Made by a program: the position numbers and the translations under genes. The notes under the pieces were generated by a model that had not been told where the DNA came from, searched no databases, and was given only the letters and a program-made list of their open reading frames with translations. From contig NZ_JAHXBF010000010.1 of assembly GCF_020103695.1 (NCBI RefSeq), forward strand, positions 248,001 to 312,000: a stretch of 64,000 nucleotides of DNA, given 5' to 3'. Of this stretch, positions 44,021 to 53,346 are shown piece by piece; the first letter of the stretch is position 1; each line of letters opens with the position of its first letter. Source of the DNA: Hyalangium versicolor (GTDB lineage Bacteria > Myxococcota > Myxococcia > Myxococcales > Myxococcaceae).

Positions 44021-44950
44021 ATGACCGCTGAGCAGAACCGTCGTTCCGTCCTGGTGACGGGTGGCACCGGCAGGCAGGGCGGTGCGGCGGCGCGAGCCCT
44101 TCTCGCGCAGGGGACACCCGTACGAGCGCTGGTGCGAGACCTTCACTCACAGGGCGCCGAGGCCTTGAAAGCACTCGGTGCCACCCTCGTGCTCGGCGAC
44201 CTGGATGACAGAGAATCGCTGCTGGCGGCTTGCACCGGAGCGTACGCGGTCTTCTCGGTGCAGACTCCCAACCTGAAGGATCTGGCATCGGACTCCGAGC
44301 GGGTTCACGGAAGGAACCTGGTGGAGGTCGCGAAAGCCGCCCACGTCACGCACTTCATCCACACCTCGGTCTCGGGCACGGGTGACCACCATCGCAGCGC
44401 ACCGGGTTGGAAGGAGGGGCGCTGGAAGGGCTGGAACGAACGCTACTGGGAGACCAAGGCCGCCACGGAAGAGCTCGTGCGAAGCGCCGGCTTCCCCTTC
44501 TGGACCCTCCTCAAGCCGTCCTTCTTCATGGAGAACTTCGTCCGCCCCTCCTTTCTGTTCGCGAACTTCGTCGACGACCGGTTGCTGACGGCCCTCGCGC
44601 CAGACAAGAAGGTCGCTTGCGTCACGGTGCAGGATGTCGGCACGGCTTGCGCCGCGGCCATCAACGCTCCAGAGAAGTTCAACAAGGTCGAGCTCGAACT
44701 CGCCGGCGAGCTGCTGACGATGCGCGAAGCCGCTGCCATTCTCTCGGAAGTCTGGGGCAAGCGGATCGAGGCACCGGATCTGTCCCCCACAGAGGCGATT
44801 GCTCAGGGGCTCATGCCCGAGTTCGTGCGCGGACAAGAATGGATGAACGAAGTGGGGAGCCCGGCCACTCCCGAGCAAGCACAGGCCCTGGGCGTGCCCA
44901 CCACCGATTTCAAGACGTGGGCCCGTCAGAAGTGGCCAGCGCCGGCCTGA
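44021..44950 (+). CDS. NmrA-family NAD(P)-binding protein
   Basis: 309 residues. The atypical short-chain fold starts with VLVTGGTGRQGGAAARALL (nucleotide loop), continues with LVLGDLDDRESLLAAC, and ends with a C-terminal substrate/partner region (FVRGQEWMNEVG). Members of this family act as NADPH/NADP sensors or as quinone and isoflavone reductases. Divergent from the TetR gene with shared operators, so probably induced by the same compound. Confidence 0.88.
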   Translation: MTAEQNRRSVLVTGGTGRQGGAAARALLAQGTPVRALVRDLHSQGAEALKALGATLVLGDLDDRESLLAACTGAYAVFSVQTPNLKDLASDSERVHGRNLVEVAKAAHVTHFIHTSVSGTGDHHRSAPGWKEGRWKGWNERYWETKAATEELVRSAGFPFWTLLKPSFFMENFVRPSFLFANFVDDRLLTALAPDKKVACVTVQDVGTACAAAINAPEKFNKVELELAGELLTMREAAAILSEVWGKRIEAPDLSPTEAIAQGLMPEFVRGQEWMNEVGSPATPEQAQALGVPTTDFKTWARQKWPAPA

Positions 44951-44994
44951 CTCACAGTAGCCTGGACGCCCCTTTCAGCGGAGGCGTCCCACCC

Positions 44995-45810
44995 ATGTTC
45001 AAGGCTGTGTTCCAGAAGAAGGTCCCGGCGAATCACCTGCTCCTGGTGGCGTGCATCCTGGGAGCAACGGCCGCGCACGCCGACGGACCCACTCTGGCCG
45101 AGGCCTACAAGGTCCTCTCCACCCGCAAGTTCGTCGATCTCACCCACAGCTTCAGCCCCAGCACCCCGGTGTGGCAGGGCTTTGGCCAGGCCAGCTTCAC
45201 CGCGGCGGCGGACCCGAGCACCTACCGGCCCTACACCCTGAAGGAGGACGGCTTCCGGACCACGTTCTATTCCTTCGTGGGCCAGTATGGGACGCATGTG
45301 GATCCGCCCGCTCACTTCCACAAGGACGGGATCACCATGGATCGCATCCCGCTCCAGGACATGATCCTGCCGCTGGTGGTCTTCGACATCACCCCACTGC
45401 TCGGCAAGGATCCCAACCACGCGCTCACGGTCCAGGACATCCAGGAGTGGGAGAAGAAGAACGGCCGGGTTCCGGCGGGAGCCTTCGCGGCACTGCGCAC
45501 GGACCTGTCCAAGGACTGGAGCAACCCCGAGCGCTTCAAGCGCTCACCGTTCCCCGCCTGGTCGTTGGCCGCCGTCAAATTCCTCTTCGAGCAGCGCCAG
45601 ATCAAGGCCATCGGACACGAGTCGCTCGACACTGACACCACCCAGACGATGGAGTCGGAGACGTGGGTGCTGACCCAGGGGCACTATCAGATCGAGGTCA
45701 TGGCCCACCTGGACCAGGTGCCTCCGGCAGGCGCGCTCATCGTGGTGACGTGGCCCAAGGTGGAGAAGGGGCTGGGCTTCCCGGCGCGCGCCTTCGCCAT
45801 CCTCCCTTGA
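44995..45810 (+). CDS. Exported cyclase-family hydrolase (kynurenine formamidase-like)
   Basis: 271 residues from an ATG with GGAGG upstream; a longer frame back to 44407 is antiframe NmrA sequence. A signal peptide (LLLVACILGATAAHADG) precedes a domain with the metal-binding motif of cyclase/formamidase proteins, GQYGTHVDPPAHFHKDG. DLTHSFSPSTPVWQG and the catalytic GHESLDTDTT follow. It should hydrolyse an amide or ester in the periplasm. It starts 44 bases after the NmrA gene in the same direction and may share its transcript. Confidence 0.87.
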   Translation: MFKAVFQKKVPANHLLLVACILGATAAHADGPTLAEAYKVLSTRKFVDLTHSFSPSTPVWQGFGQASFTAAADPSTYRPYTLKEDGFRTTFYSFVGQYGTHVDPPAHFHKDGITMDRIPLQDMILPLVVFDITPLLGKDPNHALTVQDIQEWEKKNGRVPAGAFAALRTDLSKDWSNPERFKRSPFPAWSLAAVKFLFEQRQIKAIGHESLDTDTTQTMESETWVLTQGHYQIEVMAHLDQVPPAGALIVVTWPKVEKGLGFPARAFAILP

Positions 45811-45932
45811 GACGTGATGAAGGTATGAGCGAGGACATACAACCCGAGCGGTATCGCCGTGATGTCTTGTTGTGAGAGCTGGCCAGGCGAGCTCGCCGCC
45901 TGGCGCTTCGACCTCTGGTAAGACCGGGGCCC

Positions 45933-46349
45933 ATGGCCACGACCCTCGTCCAGTGTCTCTGCGGCGCAGTTCAACTGGAGCTTACCGGTGAACCGATCGC
46001 GCAGCTCTACTGCCACTGCGACGACTGCCAGGCGGTGCACGGCGCTGCCTATGTGCCTGCCGTGATGTACCGCATTCCCGCCACCCGGCTCGTCCGCGGC
46101 GAGCTCGGCATGTGCAAGCGGAAGGTCACCCCACGCACCTCTTGCCGGGAGTGTGGCACCCGAATGTTCGCCGAGCCTCCCGGCCTGGGAATTCGTGGCG
46201 TCACCGCGCTCCTGCTCCCTCCGGGCATGTTCAAGCCCACGTTCCACATGCAGTGCCAACATGCACTGCTACCCATCAAGGATGGCCTGCCTCATTTCAA
46301 GGGCTTCCCAGCCGCGTTTGGGGGCTCCGACGAGCAGGTGGACTGGTAG
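45933..46349 (+). CDS. GFA-family (formaldehyde-activating-like) zinc protein
   Basis: 138 residues. Zinc-binding cysteines as in glutathione-dependent formaldehyde-activating enzyme (Gfa): C8 and C10 in QCLCGA, C27, C29 and C32 in YCHCDDC, and C71 and C74 in CRECG, so both zinc sites are possible. Gfa relatives are found in many bacteria, often with functions other than formaldehyde detoxification. The gene stands alone, convergent with the EamA gene. Confidence 0.85.
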   Translation: MATTLVQCLCGAVQLELTGEPIAQLYCHCDDCQAVHGAAYVPAVMYRIPATRLVRGELGMCKRKVTPRTSCRECGTRMFAEPPGLGIRGVTALLLPPGMFKPTFHMQCQHALLPIKDGLPHFKGFPAAFGGSDEQVDW

Positions 46350-46393
46350 CACCATGGGATAGGCAAGCTGCTCCCTGCCGTGCCCATCGCCCG

Positions 46394-46810
46394 TTAATTC
46401 AAGGTCAGCAGGGCTCCCACCACCATGAGGCCCACGCCGAGCACCAGCTTCCACGTCCAGGGCTCCCCCAACACCCCCACCGCGAGCACCAGCGTCATCG
46501 CCAGGCTCAGCTTGTCGATCGGCGCCACCCGCGAGGCAGGCCCCAGTTGTAGCGCTCGGAAGTAGGCCAGCCACGACAGCCCCGTAGCGATGCCCGACAG
46601 CACCAGGAACAGCACCGTCTTCCGGCTGAGCGACGCCAGAGCCTGATGCTCGCCTCGCGCCAGGACGATGCCCCACGCGAACACCAGGATCACTCCGGTC
46701 CGGATGGCCGTCGCCAGGTTCGACGGCACTCCCGCCACACCGATCTTCGCCAGGATCGCCGTCGCCGCCGCGAAAGCGGCCGACAGCAGGGCATACGGCA
46801 GCCACGTCAT
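46394..46810 (-). CDS. EamA-family single-domain transporter
   Basis: 138 residues with five membrane helices, i.e. one EamA domain, half the size of a classic DMT transporter. The helices begin at about residues 5, 34, 64, 92 and 118, and GIATGLSWLAYFRALQLGPAS is the typical EamA motif. AGAGG lies before the ATG. Such single-domain proteins work as dimers to export or import small metabolites. The substrate is unknown. Confidence 0.85.
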   Translation of the reverse strand: MTWLPYALLSAAFAAATAILAKIGVAGVPSNLATAIRTGVILVFAWGIVLARGEHQALASLSRKTVLFLVLSGIATGLSWLAYFRALQLGPASRVAPIDKLSLAMTLVLAVGVLGEPWTWKLVLGVGLMVVGALLTLN

Positions 46811-46953
46811 CGCAACCTCTTGGGAGGGTTCCGCGCGGAACTCTGGCGCGGGAACTCGGCCGGTTGCCGCAGAAATAATGACGCGAGAAGAAACCTACAA
46901 AATCCCACCTGCGATAACTCAGGCACACACAGCCGCACATCAGGAACCCCGTC

Positions 46954-48720
46954 ATGGCCACGCGAATCAACGAGAAAATTCAAGGAGTTAGCTCACAGCG
47001 AGAGCCCGTCCAGGCTCTCAACAACCGCGTGGCAGGGTCCGCGCCGGGGCGCGCAGGCCCGGACGCACGGCTCCTCCTGAAGTCCGCAGATGGTTTCGAG
47101 GGCGCCTCGTCCACTCCGCAGACCGCGCGTCCTCGCGTGGCGCTCGATGGCGCTCCCCCCGCCGCTCCGCTTCCCCGCGCCGCGACGCCCACCGCCGGAG
47201 CCCCCATCTCCCAGAGCGTCACGCCCCGCGCCCCCATCGAGGACAACAAGACGGTCACCTCCACCCTGGCGCTCACCGGGGACGCGACGGTGGACTCGCT
47301 CAAGCTCAACCTGGACATCACCCATCCGTATCGCGGGGATCTCGTCGTCTCGCTGACGAGCCCCTCCGGCAAGAGCGCCGTCATCTCCAATAAGGAGGGA
47401 GGCAGCGCCGACAACATCCAGGGCACCTTCGATCTGTCCGCGTTCGCGGGCGAGAAGGCCGCCGGCACGTGGACGCTCAAGGTGCAGGACACCTCGGCCC
47501 AGGACACCGGCACACTCAACAGCTGGGGCCTCACCGTCACCCCCAAGGGCGAGCAGCCGCCGCCTCCGCAGCCCGCCGGGGATGACTCGGATCCGATGAA
47601 GCACATCACCTATCTGGCCTCGGACGAGTTGAAGGGCCGCGACAGCCCCTCGGAGGGCCTGAGCGCCGCCTCCGCCTATGCGGAGCAGCTGGCCAAGAAG
47701 TACGGCCTGGTCGGTCCCAACACGCAGAACCCCGCGGACCCCTACCAGCAGAAGTTCCAGGTCTTCTCCTTCGCAGGCGCGCCGAGCGAGGGCTCCCATG
47801 GCGCCGCCGCAGCAGCCGGACACGAGCACAAGAACTTCGGCAACGAGGTGTTCGACGAGGGCTTCTACCTGGACAAGGACATGCCTGCGGAGACCCGCGA
47901 GCTGCTCACCCAGCGCTATGAGGAGACGATGAAGGCCACTGGCAGGCCGCTGGCGCCGCGCTCCGGACCGATGAGCGTGGACCAACTGCGCGAGGTGGCC
48001 CAGGTGGACGGCATGGCGCAGAACACCATGGCCATGCTGCCGGGCACCGGGCCCCACAAGGACGAGGTCATCGTCGTCATGGCCCACCTGGACCACATCG
48101 GCACGGGCCGGGGAGGCGTCGTCAACAACGGAGCAGACGACAACGCCTCGGGCAGCGCGGTGCTCATGTCCTCGATCCCCGAGCTGGCCGAGGCGCAGAA
48201 GCGCGGCGAGCTGGATCGCTCGGTGCTCTTCCTGTGGACCGGCGCCGAGGAGAAGGGCCTGGTCGGCTCCCAGTACTTCGTGGACCACCCCATCCCGGGC
48301 CTCGGGCTGAAGAACATCGCCGGCGTGGTGAACATGGACATGGTGGGCCGGTGGGATGATCAGCGGCTGTCCGTCATCGACACCAACTCCAAGGGCCAGG
48401 CCACCTACTTCCGGGAGGTCGTCAACAAGGCCAACGAGCAGCTGGCTGATCCGTTCGACCGTCTCAACCAGGACATCAACCAGTACCGGGACCGGCAGGA
48501 CGGCGCCGTCTTCACGCGCAAGGGCGAGGACGTGCTCTTCCTCTTCGAGGGCCTCTCCAACCCCAACGGCGGAGGCGATCTCATCCCCGAGTACCACTCG
48601 CCCACCGACGACATCGACAAGATCGTCCGCGACAACGGGGGCAACAAGCCGCGCCGGGTGAAGGACCTGATGGTCAACGTCATCAAGCTGGCCTCCAACC
48701 GCCAGACTGTTGGCGCCTGA
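46954..48720 (+). CDS. M28-type metallopeptidase with an N-terminal P domain
   Basis: 588 residues. After a low-complexity head (about 1-90) comes a P/Homo B domain (about 92-198: LALTGDATVDSLKLNLDITHPYRGDL through GTLNSWGLTVTP), usually found in proprotein convertases. The C-terminal half (about 210-588) is an M28 aminopeptidase: zinc ligands H378 (AHLDHIG), D395 (GADDNASG), E432/E433 (GAEEKG), D462 (NMDMVGR) and H548 (EYHSPTDD) are all present. No Sec signal peptide is visible. It is probably a secreted or envelope protease that uses the P domain for folding or substrate binding. Confidence 0.9.
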   Translation: MATRINEKIQGVSSQREPVQALNNRVAGSAPGRAGPDARLLLKSADGFEGASSTPQTARPRVALDGAPPAAPLPRAATPTAGAPISQSVTPRAPIEDNKTVTSTLALTGDATVDSLKLNLDITHPYRGDLVVSLTSPSGKSAVISNKEGGSADNIQGTFDLSAFAGEKAAGTWTLKVQDTSAQDTGTLNSWGLTVTPKGEQPPPPQPAGDDSDPMKHITYLASDELKGRDSPSEGLSAASAYAEQLAKKYGLVGPNTQNPADPYQQKFQVFSFAGAPSEGSHGAAAAAGHEHKNFGNEVFDEGFYLDKDMPAETRELLTQRYEETMKATGRPLAPRSGPMSVDQLREVAQVDGMAQNTMAMLPGTGPHKDEVIVVMAHLDHIGTGRGGVVNNGADDNASGSAVLMSSIPELAEAQKRGELDRSVLFLWTGAEEKGLVGSQYFVDHPIPGLGLKNIAGVVNMDMVGRWDDQRLSVIDTNSKGQATYFREVVNKANEQLADPFDRLNQDINQYRDRQDGAVFTRKGEDVLFLFEGLSNPNGGGDLIPEYHSPTDDIDKIVRDNGGNKPRRVKDLMVNVIKLASNRQTVGA

Positions 48721-48872
48721 CCTCTGCACTCCCAGAGCGTGTCTCTCGAACAGATCGAGTGATCGCGCCGAGACAGAGAATCAGGCAAAAGCCGAAAGGC
48801 CTTCGACTTCTCAACACACAGTGTCGGAGCGAGGTTGCGGTACTACCCCTCCGACTCAACGTTCCCCACACC

Positions 48873-48905
48873 CCCCGACGGGAAGCCACCTTCTGGCTGT
48901 CGGGG
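48873..48905 (+). promoter_or_regulatory. Stable hairpin in the 5' leader of the 48982 gene
   Basis: CCCCGAC (48873-48879) pairs with GTCGGGG (48899-48905), and AGCCA (48884-48888) pairs with TGGCT (48894-48898) inside it, with a four-base bulge and a five-base loop. It lies 76 bases before the ATG and 150 bases after the peptidase stop in a 261-base gap. It could be a leader structure or a terminator of the upstream gene (no T-run). Confidence 0.4.
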
Positions 48906-48981
48906 AACCGCCCGGAAGTCCAGGGCGGGGGTGGTTTCAAAACGGACCCTTGAGGTCCTGCGCATTCGTGGGGGATGCCAG

Positions 48982-51585
48982 ATGAAGCTGAGTGCCGTGG
49001 GGAGTGTTTTCTTGTCGGTTGTCGCCTGGACGCTCATCTCCTGTGGACAAGCCGGAGATGGTGGGTCGGCGACGGTGAACGCGACACACCAGCAGGTCAA
49101 CAGCACCAACAAGGTGCTGATCCTGGGCAGCAGCGTGAGTGGGGGGCTCACCAGTCGCGAGGCGCTGGCCGTGGCGGCCGTGGCTCCCACCGCGCAGATC
49201 GACGTGGTGACGCCGGCGCAGTGGAAGGCGATGACGGCGCAGCAGTTCATGTCCTACCGCGCCCTCATCATCGGCGATTCGGAGTGCCGCAGCAGCGAGG
49301 CCTCCTTCCAGGCGGCATTGGAGACGCGCAACGTCTGGGGAGAGATCGTCGACGGCGACGTGGCCCTCCTCAGCACGGATCCGACGCACAACCACACGCC
49401 GCTGCTGGTGGAGAACGCCATCCAATTCGTCCTCAACTCGGTGCAGAAGCGCACCGGCATGTACATCGCGCTGGGCTGCGCGTACCAGAACACGCGTACC
49501 CCTACCCCGGTGGCGCTGCTGGAGCCGTTTGGCCTCTTCACCGTGCAGGGCGTGCCGGACTGCGCCGACCGCGCGCACATGCTGGAGATGAACAACAATC
49601 TGATCTCCGCAGATGTCACCGACACGGGCCTGCGCGGTGACGGGTGCGCGGCGCGCTCGGTATTCACCCGCTTCCCGGAGCACAACTTCTCCTTCGCGGC
49701 GCTGGCGATGAGCGCCTCCGGCAAGCCCATCCCCGGCCAGCGTCCCTACTCGGACTACCTGGTGAACGCTCCGGACGAGACGCACTACGTGAGCACGCCG
49801 TACATCCTCGTGCGCGGCGCGTCGGCCCTGGGCGCGGGCTGCGGGCTCGCCAGCTGCACGGCCGCCCGGCAGTGCGACCTGGGAGACCTGCTCAATGGCC
49901 AGCCCGCGGTAGCGAACCAGGCGCCCGATGAGACCTGCTCGTACTCGTGCCACCTCAACTGGTGCGGCGACGGCCACGTGGACGCAGAGCTGGGCGAGGA
50001 GTGCGACCTGGGTGTCGCCAACGGCCGCACCAATGACCCCGCCGGCAACGTCGGCGCGTGCACCTCGTTCTGCAAGCTGCCCCACTCCAACGAGCCTCCC
50101 GTCAGCCAGGCACCGGTGGCGCTCTGCCAGAACGTGACGAAGGTGGCGGATGCTACCTGTGGGGCCGCGGCCAGCATCGACAACGGCTCCTATGATCCAG
50201 ACGGGGATCTCGTGAGCTGCACGCAGAGCCTGGCCGGCCCGTTCAACGTTGGCAGCACCTCCGTGACACTGACCTGCACGGACCAGGCGGGCCACTCCTC
50301 CTCGTGCACCGGCGTTGTAACGGTGACTGACACCGCGCCGCCCTACATGACCCTCAAGGGCTCGGAGACCGACACGGTGGAGTGCACCGTGGGCGGCACC
50401 TATGCCGACCCGGGCGCCACCGCGACCGATACGTGCGATGCCAACCCGACCCTCACCAGGACCGGCTCGGTGGACATGGGCACCCCGGGCTCCTACCCGC
50501 TGAGCTACAGCGCGACGGACTCCTCCGGCAACACGGCCCTGCCCGTGCAGCGCAAGGTAACCGTCCACGACACCTTGGCGCCCCAGATCGTGGTGAAGCC
50601 CGGGCCGGACTTCCTCCAGTGCAATGGCCCGGCGTACCAGGATCCCGGCGCCACCGCCTCGGACCGCTGCGATGGAGACCTGACGTCGCGCATCACCACC
50701 ACCAGCAACCTCAACCAGTCCCAGCAGGGCCAGTACACCGTCACCTACCGCGTACAGGACGACTCCGGGTACGCGGCCACCGCTACCCGTCAGCTCACCG
50801 TGGGCCCCTGCTCCACCAACACCTGCGTGGACCTGCACCTGAGCGACTACAACCTGTTCCTCCTCGAGAACTACGAGGGCGGCCATGACGTCGTGGGCAA
50901 GGTGGCGGCCGGCGGCAACATCTCGCTCACCCACTTCGCGGTGGGCGCGGGGCTGGACAACGGGAGCACCGCCAACACGCTGGTGGCCGGCGGCAACCTG
51001 ACGCTCAAGCACGGCGCCGTCTGGGGCGATGCGCGCTACGGCGGCACCTACAGCGCGGACGGGACCGTCGTCTATCCGCGGGGCTCCGTGGCCCGGGGCA
51101 CGCCCATCAACTTCGCCGCCCGGTTCGCCGAGCTGAACCAGCTCGCAGTGCAGCTGGCCGGCATGACGGTCAACGGGTCCACTACGCGCACCTCGTGGGG
51201 CGGCATCCTGCTGCGCGGCACGAGCACCGGCGTGAACGTCTTCGACCTGGACGGCAACGCCTTCAACGGGGCCCGGCTGCTGTCCATCGAGGCTCCGGCC
51301 GGCTCGCTCGTGGTGGTGAACATCCGCGGCTCCGCGATCAACATCGTCGGCGGCGGCACCTCGTTCAGCGGCGGCATCGACCAGCACGGCGTGGTCTACA
51401 ACTTCTTCGAGGCCACGAGCATCAGCGCCACCGGCTTCGGCATCTTCGGCACGGTGCTGGCGCCCTCCGCGGACATCTCCTTCAACAACGGGAGCTGGGA
51501 TGGCGGCATCTACGCGAAGTCCCTGTCGGGCAACGCCGAGGGCCACATCAACCCGCTGAACGATCGCAACATCTGCCAGCCGTAA
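48982..51585 (+). CDS. Surface lipoprotein with HYR/Ig-like domains and a choice-of-anchor A domain
   Basis: 867 residues from the ATG at 48982; the frame extends to 48835, but that part covers the leader hairpin. Signal peptide with lipobox LISC (cysteine about residue 22). A roughly 290-residue N-terminal domain (VLILGSSVSGGLTSREA) is followed by a Cys-rich calcium-binding-like stretch (CGDGHVDAELGEECDLG), an HYR-like segment, two DUF5011-like immunoglobulin domains (GGTYADPGATATDTCD and GPAYQDPGATASDRCD) and a C-terminal choice-of-anchor A domain (YEGGHDVVGKVAAGGNISL, VAGGNLTLKHGAVWGDARYGG). Probably an adhesion or surface-structure protein. Confidence 0.87.
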   Translation: MKLSAVGSVFLSVVAWTLISCGQAGDGGSATVNATHQQVNSTNKVLILGSSVSGGLTSREALAVAAVAPTAQIDVVTPAQWKAMTAQQFMSYRALIIGDSECRSSEASFQAALETRNVWGEIVDGDVALLSTDPTHNHTPLLVENAIQFVLNSVQKRTGMYIALGCAYQNTRTPTPVALLEPFGLFTVQGVPDCADRAHMLEMNNNLISADVTDTGLRGDGCAARSVFTRFPEHNFSFAALAMSASGKPIPGQRPYSDYLVNAPDETHYVSTPYILVRGASALGAGCGLASCTAARQCDLGDLLNGQPAVANQAPDETCSYSCHLNWCGDGHVDAELGEECDLGVANGRTNDPAGNVGACTSFCKLPHSNEPPVSQAPVALCQNVTKVADATCGAAASIDNGSYDPDGDLVSCTQSLAGPFNVGSTSVTLTCTDQAGHSSSCTGVVTVTDTAPPYMTLKGSETDTVECTVGGTYADPGATATDTCDANPTLTRTGSVDMGTPGSYPLSYSATDSSGNTALPVQRKVTVHDTLAPQIVVKPGPDFLQCNGPAYQDPGATASDRCDGDLTSRITTTSNLNQSQQGQYTVTYRVQDDSGYAATATRQLTVGPCSTNTCVDLHLSDYNLFLLENYEGGHDVVGKVAAGGNISLTHFAVGAGLDNGSTANTLVAGGNLTLKHGAVWGDARYGGTYSADGTVVYPRGSVARGTPINFAARFAELNQLAVQLAGMTVNGSTTRTSWGGILLRGTSTGVNVFDLDGNAFNGARLLSIEAPAGSLVVVNIRGSAINIVGGGTSFSGGIDQHGVVYNFFEATSISATGFGIFGTVLAPSADISFNNGSWDGGIYAKSLSGNAEGHINPLNDRNICQP

Positions 51586-51650
51586 CGCGGCCGGAGCACG
51601 GCCCCGGCGCTCGGAAGGCAACGAACGCTGGGGCCCTCACGCCGCGCAAA

Positions 51651-52814
51651 TCACGGACTGGAAGCGAGCCCCTCGCGGGATTGATCCGCCGGAGTGGCTG
51701 ACCGGGGCGCGGGCTTGGACATGCCCACGCTCCAGTGGAACCAGGACTGGCCCTTGAAGAGCAGGTACAGCAGCCACGGGCCCACGCACCCCGCCAGGGT
51801 GCCGAGCACCAGGTGCACCCCGACCATCGTCTCCGGGTGCACGCGCTCCAGCGCGATGCGCATCCCCGACACGAAGTAGAGGTGGAACAGGAAGAGGATC
51901 ATGCTGATGGAGCCGGTGTACACGAGCCGGCGCCAGGCCCCCTTCCACGCCGTGCCCCACTCCACGCTGCGGTTGCGCAGGAAGGCGGACAGGCTGAACA
52001 GCATGCAGAAGCCCAGCGTCCCGTTGATGGCGGCGACCAGCGCGTACCGCTCCGCTGGGAGCACCGCGTACACGGCGATGATGGCCGCCATGAAGCCCGC
52101 CGGCACCAGCGCCTGCATGGGAATCGAGGAGCCCGTGAGCCACTGGCGCACCGACGCCAGCCACGGGAAGACGACAATGCCCAGGGCGAAGAAGCGGTTC
52201 CAATAGAGGATCAGCTCGACGTACTCGTTGAGCACGCCGGTGCCGCCCTCCGTCCAGGGGCTGGCCACCAGGTGCATCACCATCGTGATGCCGAAGTAGG
52301 CCGGCCACAGCCAGCGGCCCAGCGCCTCGCCCGCCACCTTGCGGAACGCCCAGGTCAGCAGCGTGCAGCCCACCAGCGCATGCACGAACCAGAAGATGGA
52401 GTACGGCGGGAACCACGTGGTGGGCATGCGCAGCAGCAGCTTCGTCCACGCCTCGAACCCGTGCGGCAGGCCCCACGTCAGCTCCTGCATCAGGAACAGC
52501 ACCGGCGCCCAGACGAGCATCGGCACGAAGAGCTTGTTCAGCTTCTTGCGGATGAAGTCGAGCAGCGGCGGAGACTCCCGCCCGAAGGCCGCCGCCGCCA
52601 CGCCCGAGCCCATCAACATGACGGCCATGTTGAAGCTGTGGATGACCTCCACCAGGAGCCGAAGGTCCATCCGGTTGGGCGGGAAGAGCTTGCGGATGCC
52701 GTGCTGCGCGTCGACGCCGAGCACGTGCACGAGCACCACCAGCAGGATGCCGATGCCTCGCATGCAGAACAACTCACTGGAGAGCGTCTGGCTGTCTTCT
52801 CGGCGGTTTTGCAT
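51651..52814 (-). CDS. Membrane acyltransferase 3 family protein
   Basis: 387 residues with about ten membrane helices. The N-terminal LFCMRGIGILLVVLVHVLG places a histidine after the arginine-containing first helix, as in the Acyl_transf_3 (OafA/WecH) family. These enzymes move acetyl or other acyl groups from the cytoplasm onto a surface sugar or peptidoglycan. GAGGAT lies upstream of the ATG. It is convergent with the surface lipoprotein, and the acceptor is unknown. Confidence 0.88.
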   Translation of the reverse strand: MQNRREDSQTLSSELFCMRGIGILLVVLVHVLGVDAQHGIRKLFPPNRMDLRLLVEVIHSFNMAVMLMGSGVAAAAFGRESPPLLDFIRKKLNKLFVPMLVWAPVLFLMQELTWGLPHGFEAWTKLLLRMPTTWFPPYSIFWFVHALVGCTLLTWAFRKVAGEALGRWLWPAYFGITMVMHLVASPWTEGGTGVLNEYVELILYWNRFFALGIVVFPWLASVRQWLTGSSIPMQALVPAGFMAAIIAVYAVLPAERYALVAAINGTLGFCMLFSLSAFLRNRSVEWGTAWKGAWRRLVYTGSISMILFLFHLYFVSGMRIALERVHPETMVGVHLVLGTLAGCVGPWLLYLLFKGQSWFHWSVGMSKPAPRSATPADQSREGLASSP

Positions 52815-52943
52815 GGTGATCCTCGATATCTGAAACTGTACTGAAAAGCGGGAAGCGGCGCAAAACCTCCATCTCTGATTTCTCTGGAGAAGATCTCTCC
52901 AGTTGGAGCGGATCCGCGAGGCGGGAAATCGGGCTCGAAGCGC

Positions 52944-53309
52944 CTATGTGCCTACTTGTGGAGGACGGTGGTAGCCAGCCTCGCCGTAGGGTTGGAGCCG
53001 CTCGAGCCAGAGCGCTTCGAGCACGCGCAGCTCCTCTTTCGGATCAGCGCCAGGATCCTCCGGGGGTCGCAGCTCGTCGAGCACCTCGAAGGAGAAGCTG
53101 TCGGATCCATGACGCCGCCAGTCCTCCTGGAGTTCGACACAGGGATGAGAGCCCATGTCGAGTTGGAAGCGGACGCGGTTGAGCGCTCCGGGGAGGTTCA
53201 GGCTGGACCCCACCAGCACCTTGCCATGGACCTGGCAGCGGACGGCGAACACGCCCATGGGAGGAGGCTTCTCTTTATAGGCGCGCTTCAGCTCGGCGCG
53301 GCTGGACAT
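52944..53309 (-). CDS. GIY-YIG nuclease-like protein
   Basis: 121 residues with AAGGA before the ATG. The fold pattern is a GIY-YIG domain: a first strand GVFAVRCQVHGKVLVGSSLNL in which the GIY and YIG positions appear as GVF and VGS, and a helix with NRVRFQLDMGSHPC followed by WRRHGSDSFSFEVLDEL. The canonical motif residues are changed, so nuclease activity is uncertain. It follows the 53347 gene by 37 bases and probably shares its transcript. Confidence 0.75.
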   Translation of the reverse strand: MSSRAELKRAYKEKPPPMGVFAVRCQVHGKVLVGSSLNLPGALNRVRFQLDMGSHPCVELQEDWRRHGSDSFSFEVLDELRPPEDPGADPKEELRVLEALWLERLQPYGEAGYHRPPQVGT

Positions 53310-53346
53310 GCGGGTGATCCTTTCGTGGGTGAGGCGTGAGAACGGC

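Noticed and set aside
45886-45897. GGCGAGCTCGCC palindrome between cyclase and GFA genes
   Set aside because: Short, GC-only palindromes are frequent by chance in this composition and no function is indicated.
48937-51621. 894-codon minus-strand frame
   Set aside because: It is the mirror of the surface lipoprotein gene with the same low-complexity bias, and the plus frame has a signal peptide and recognised domains.
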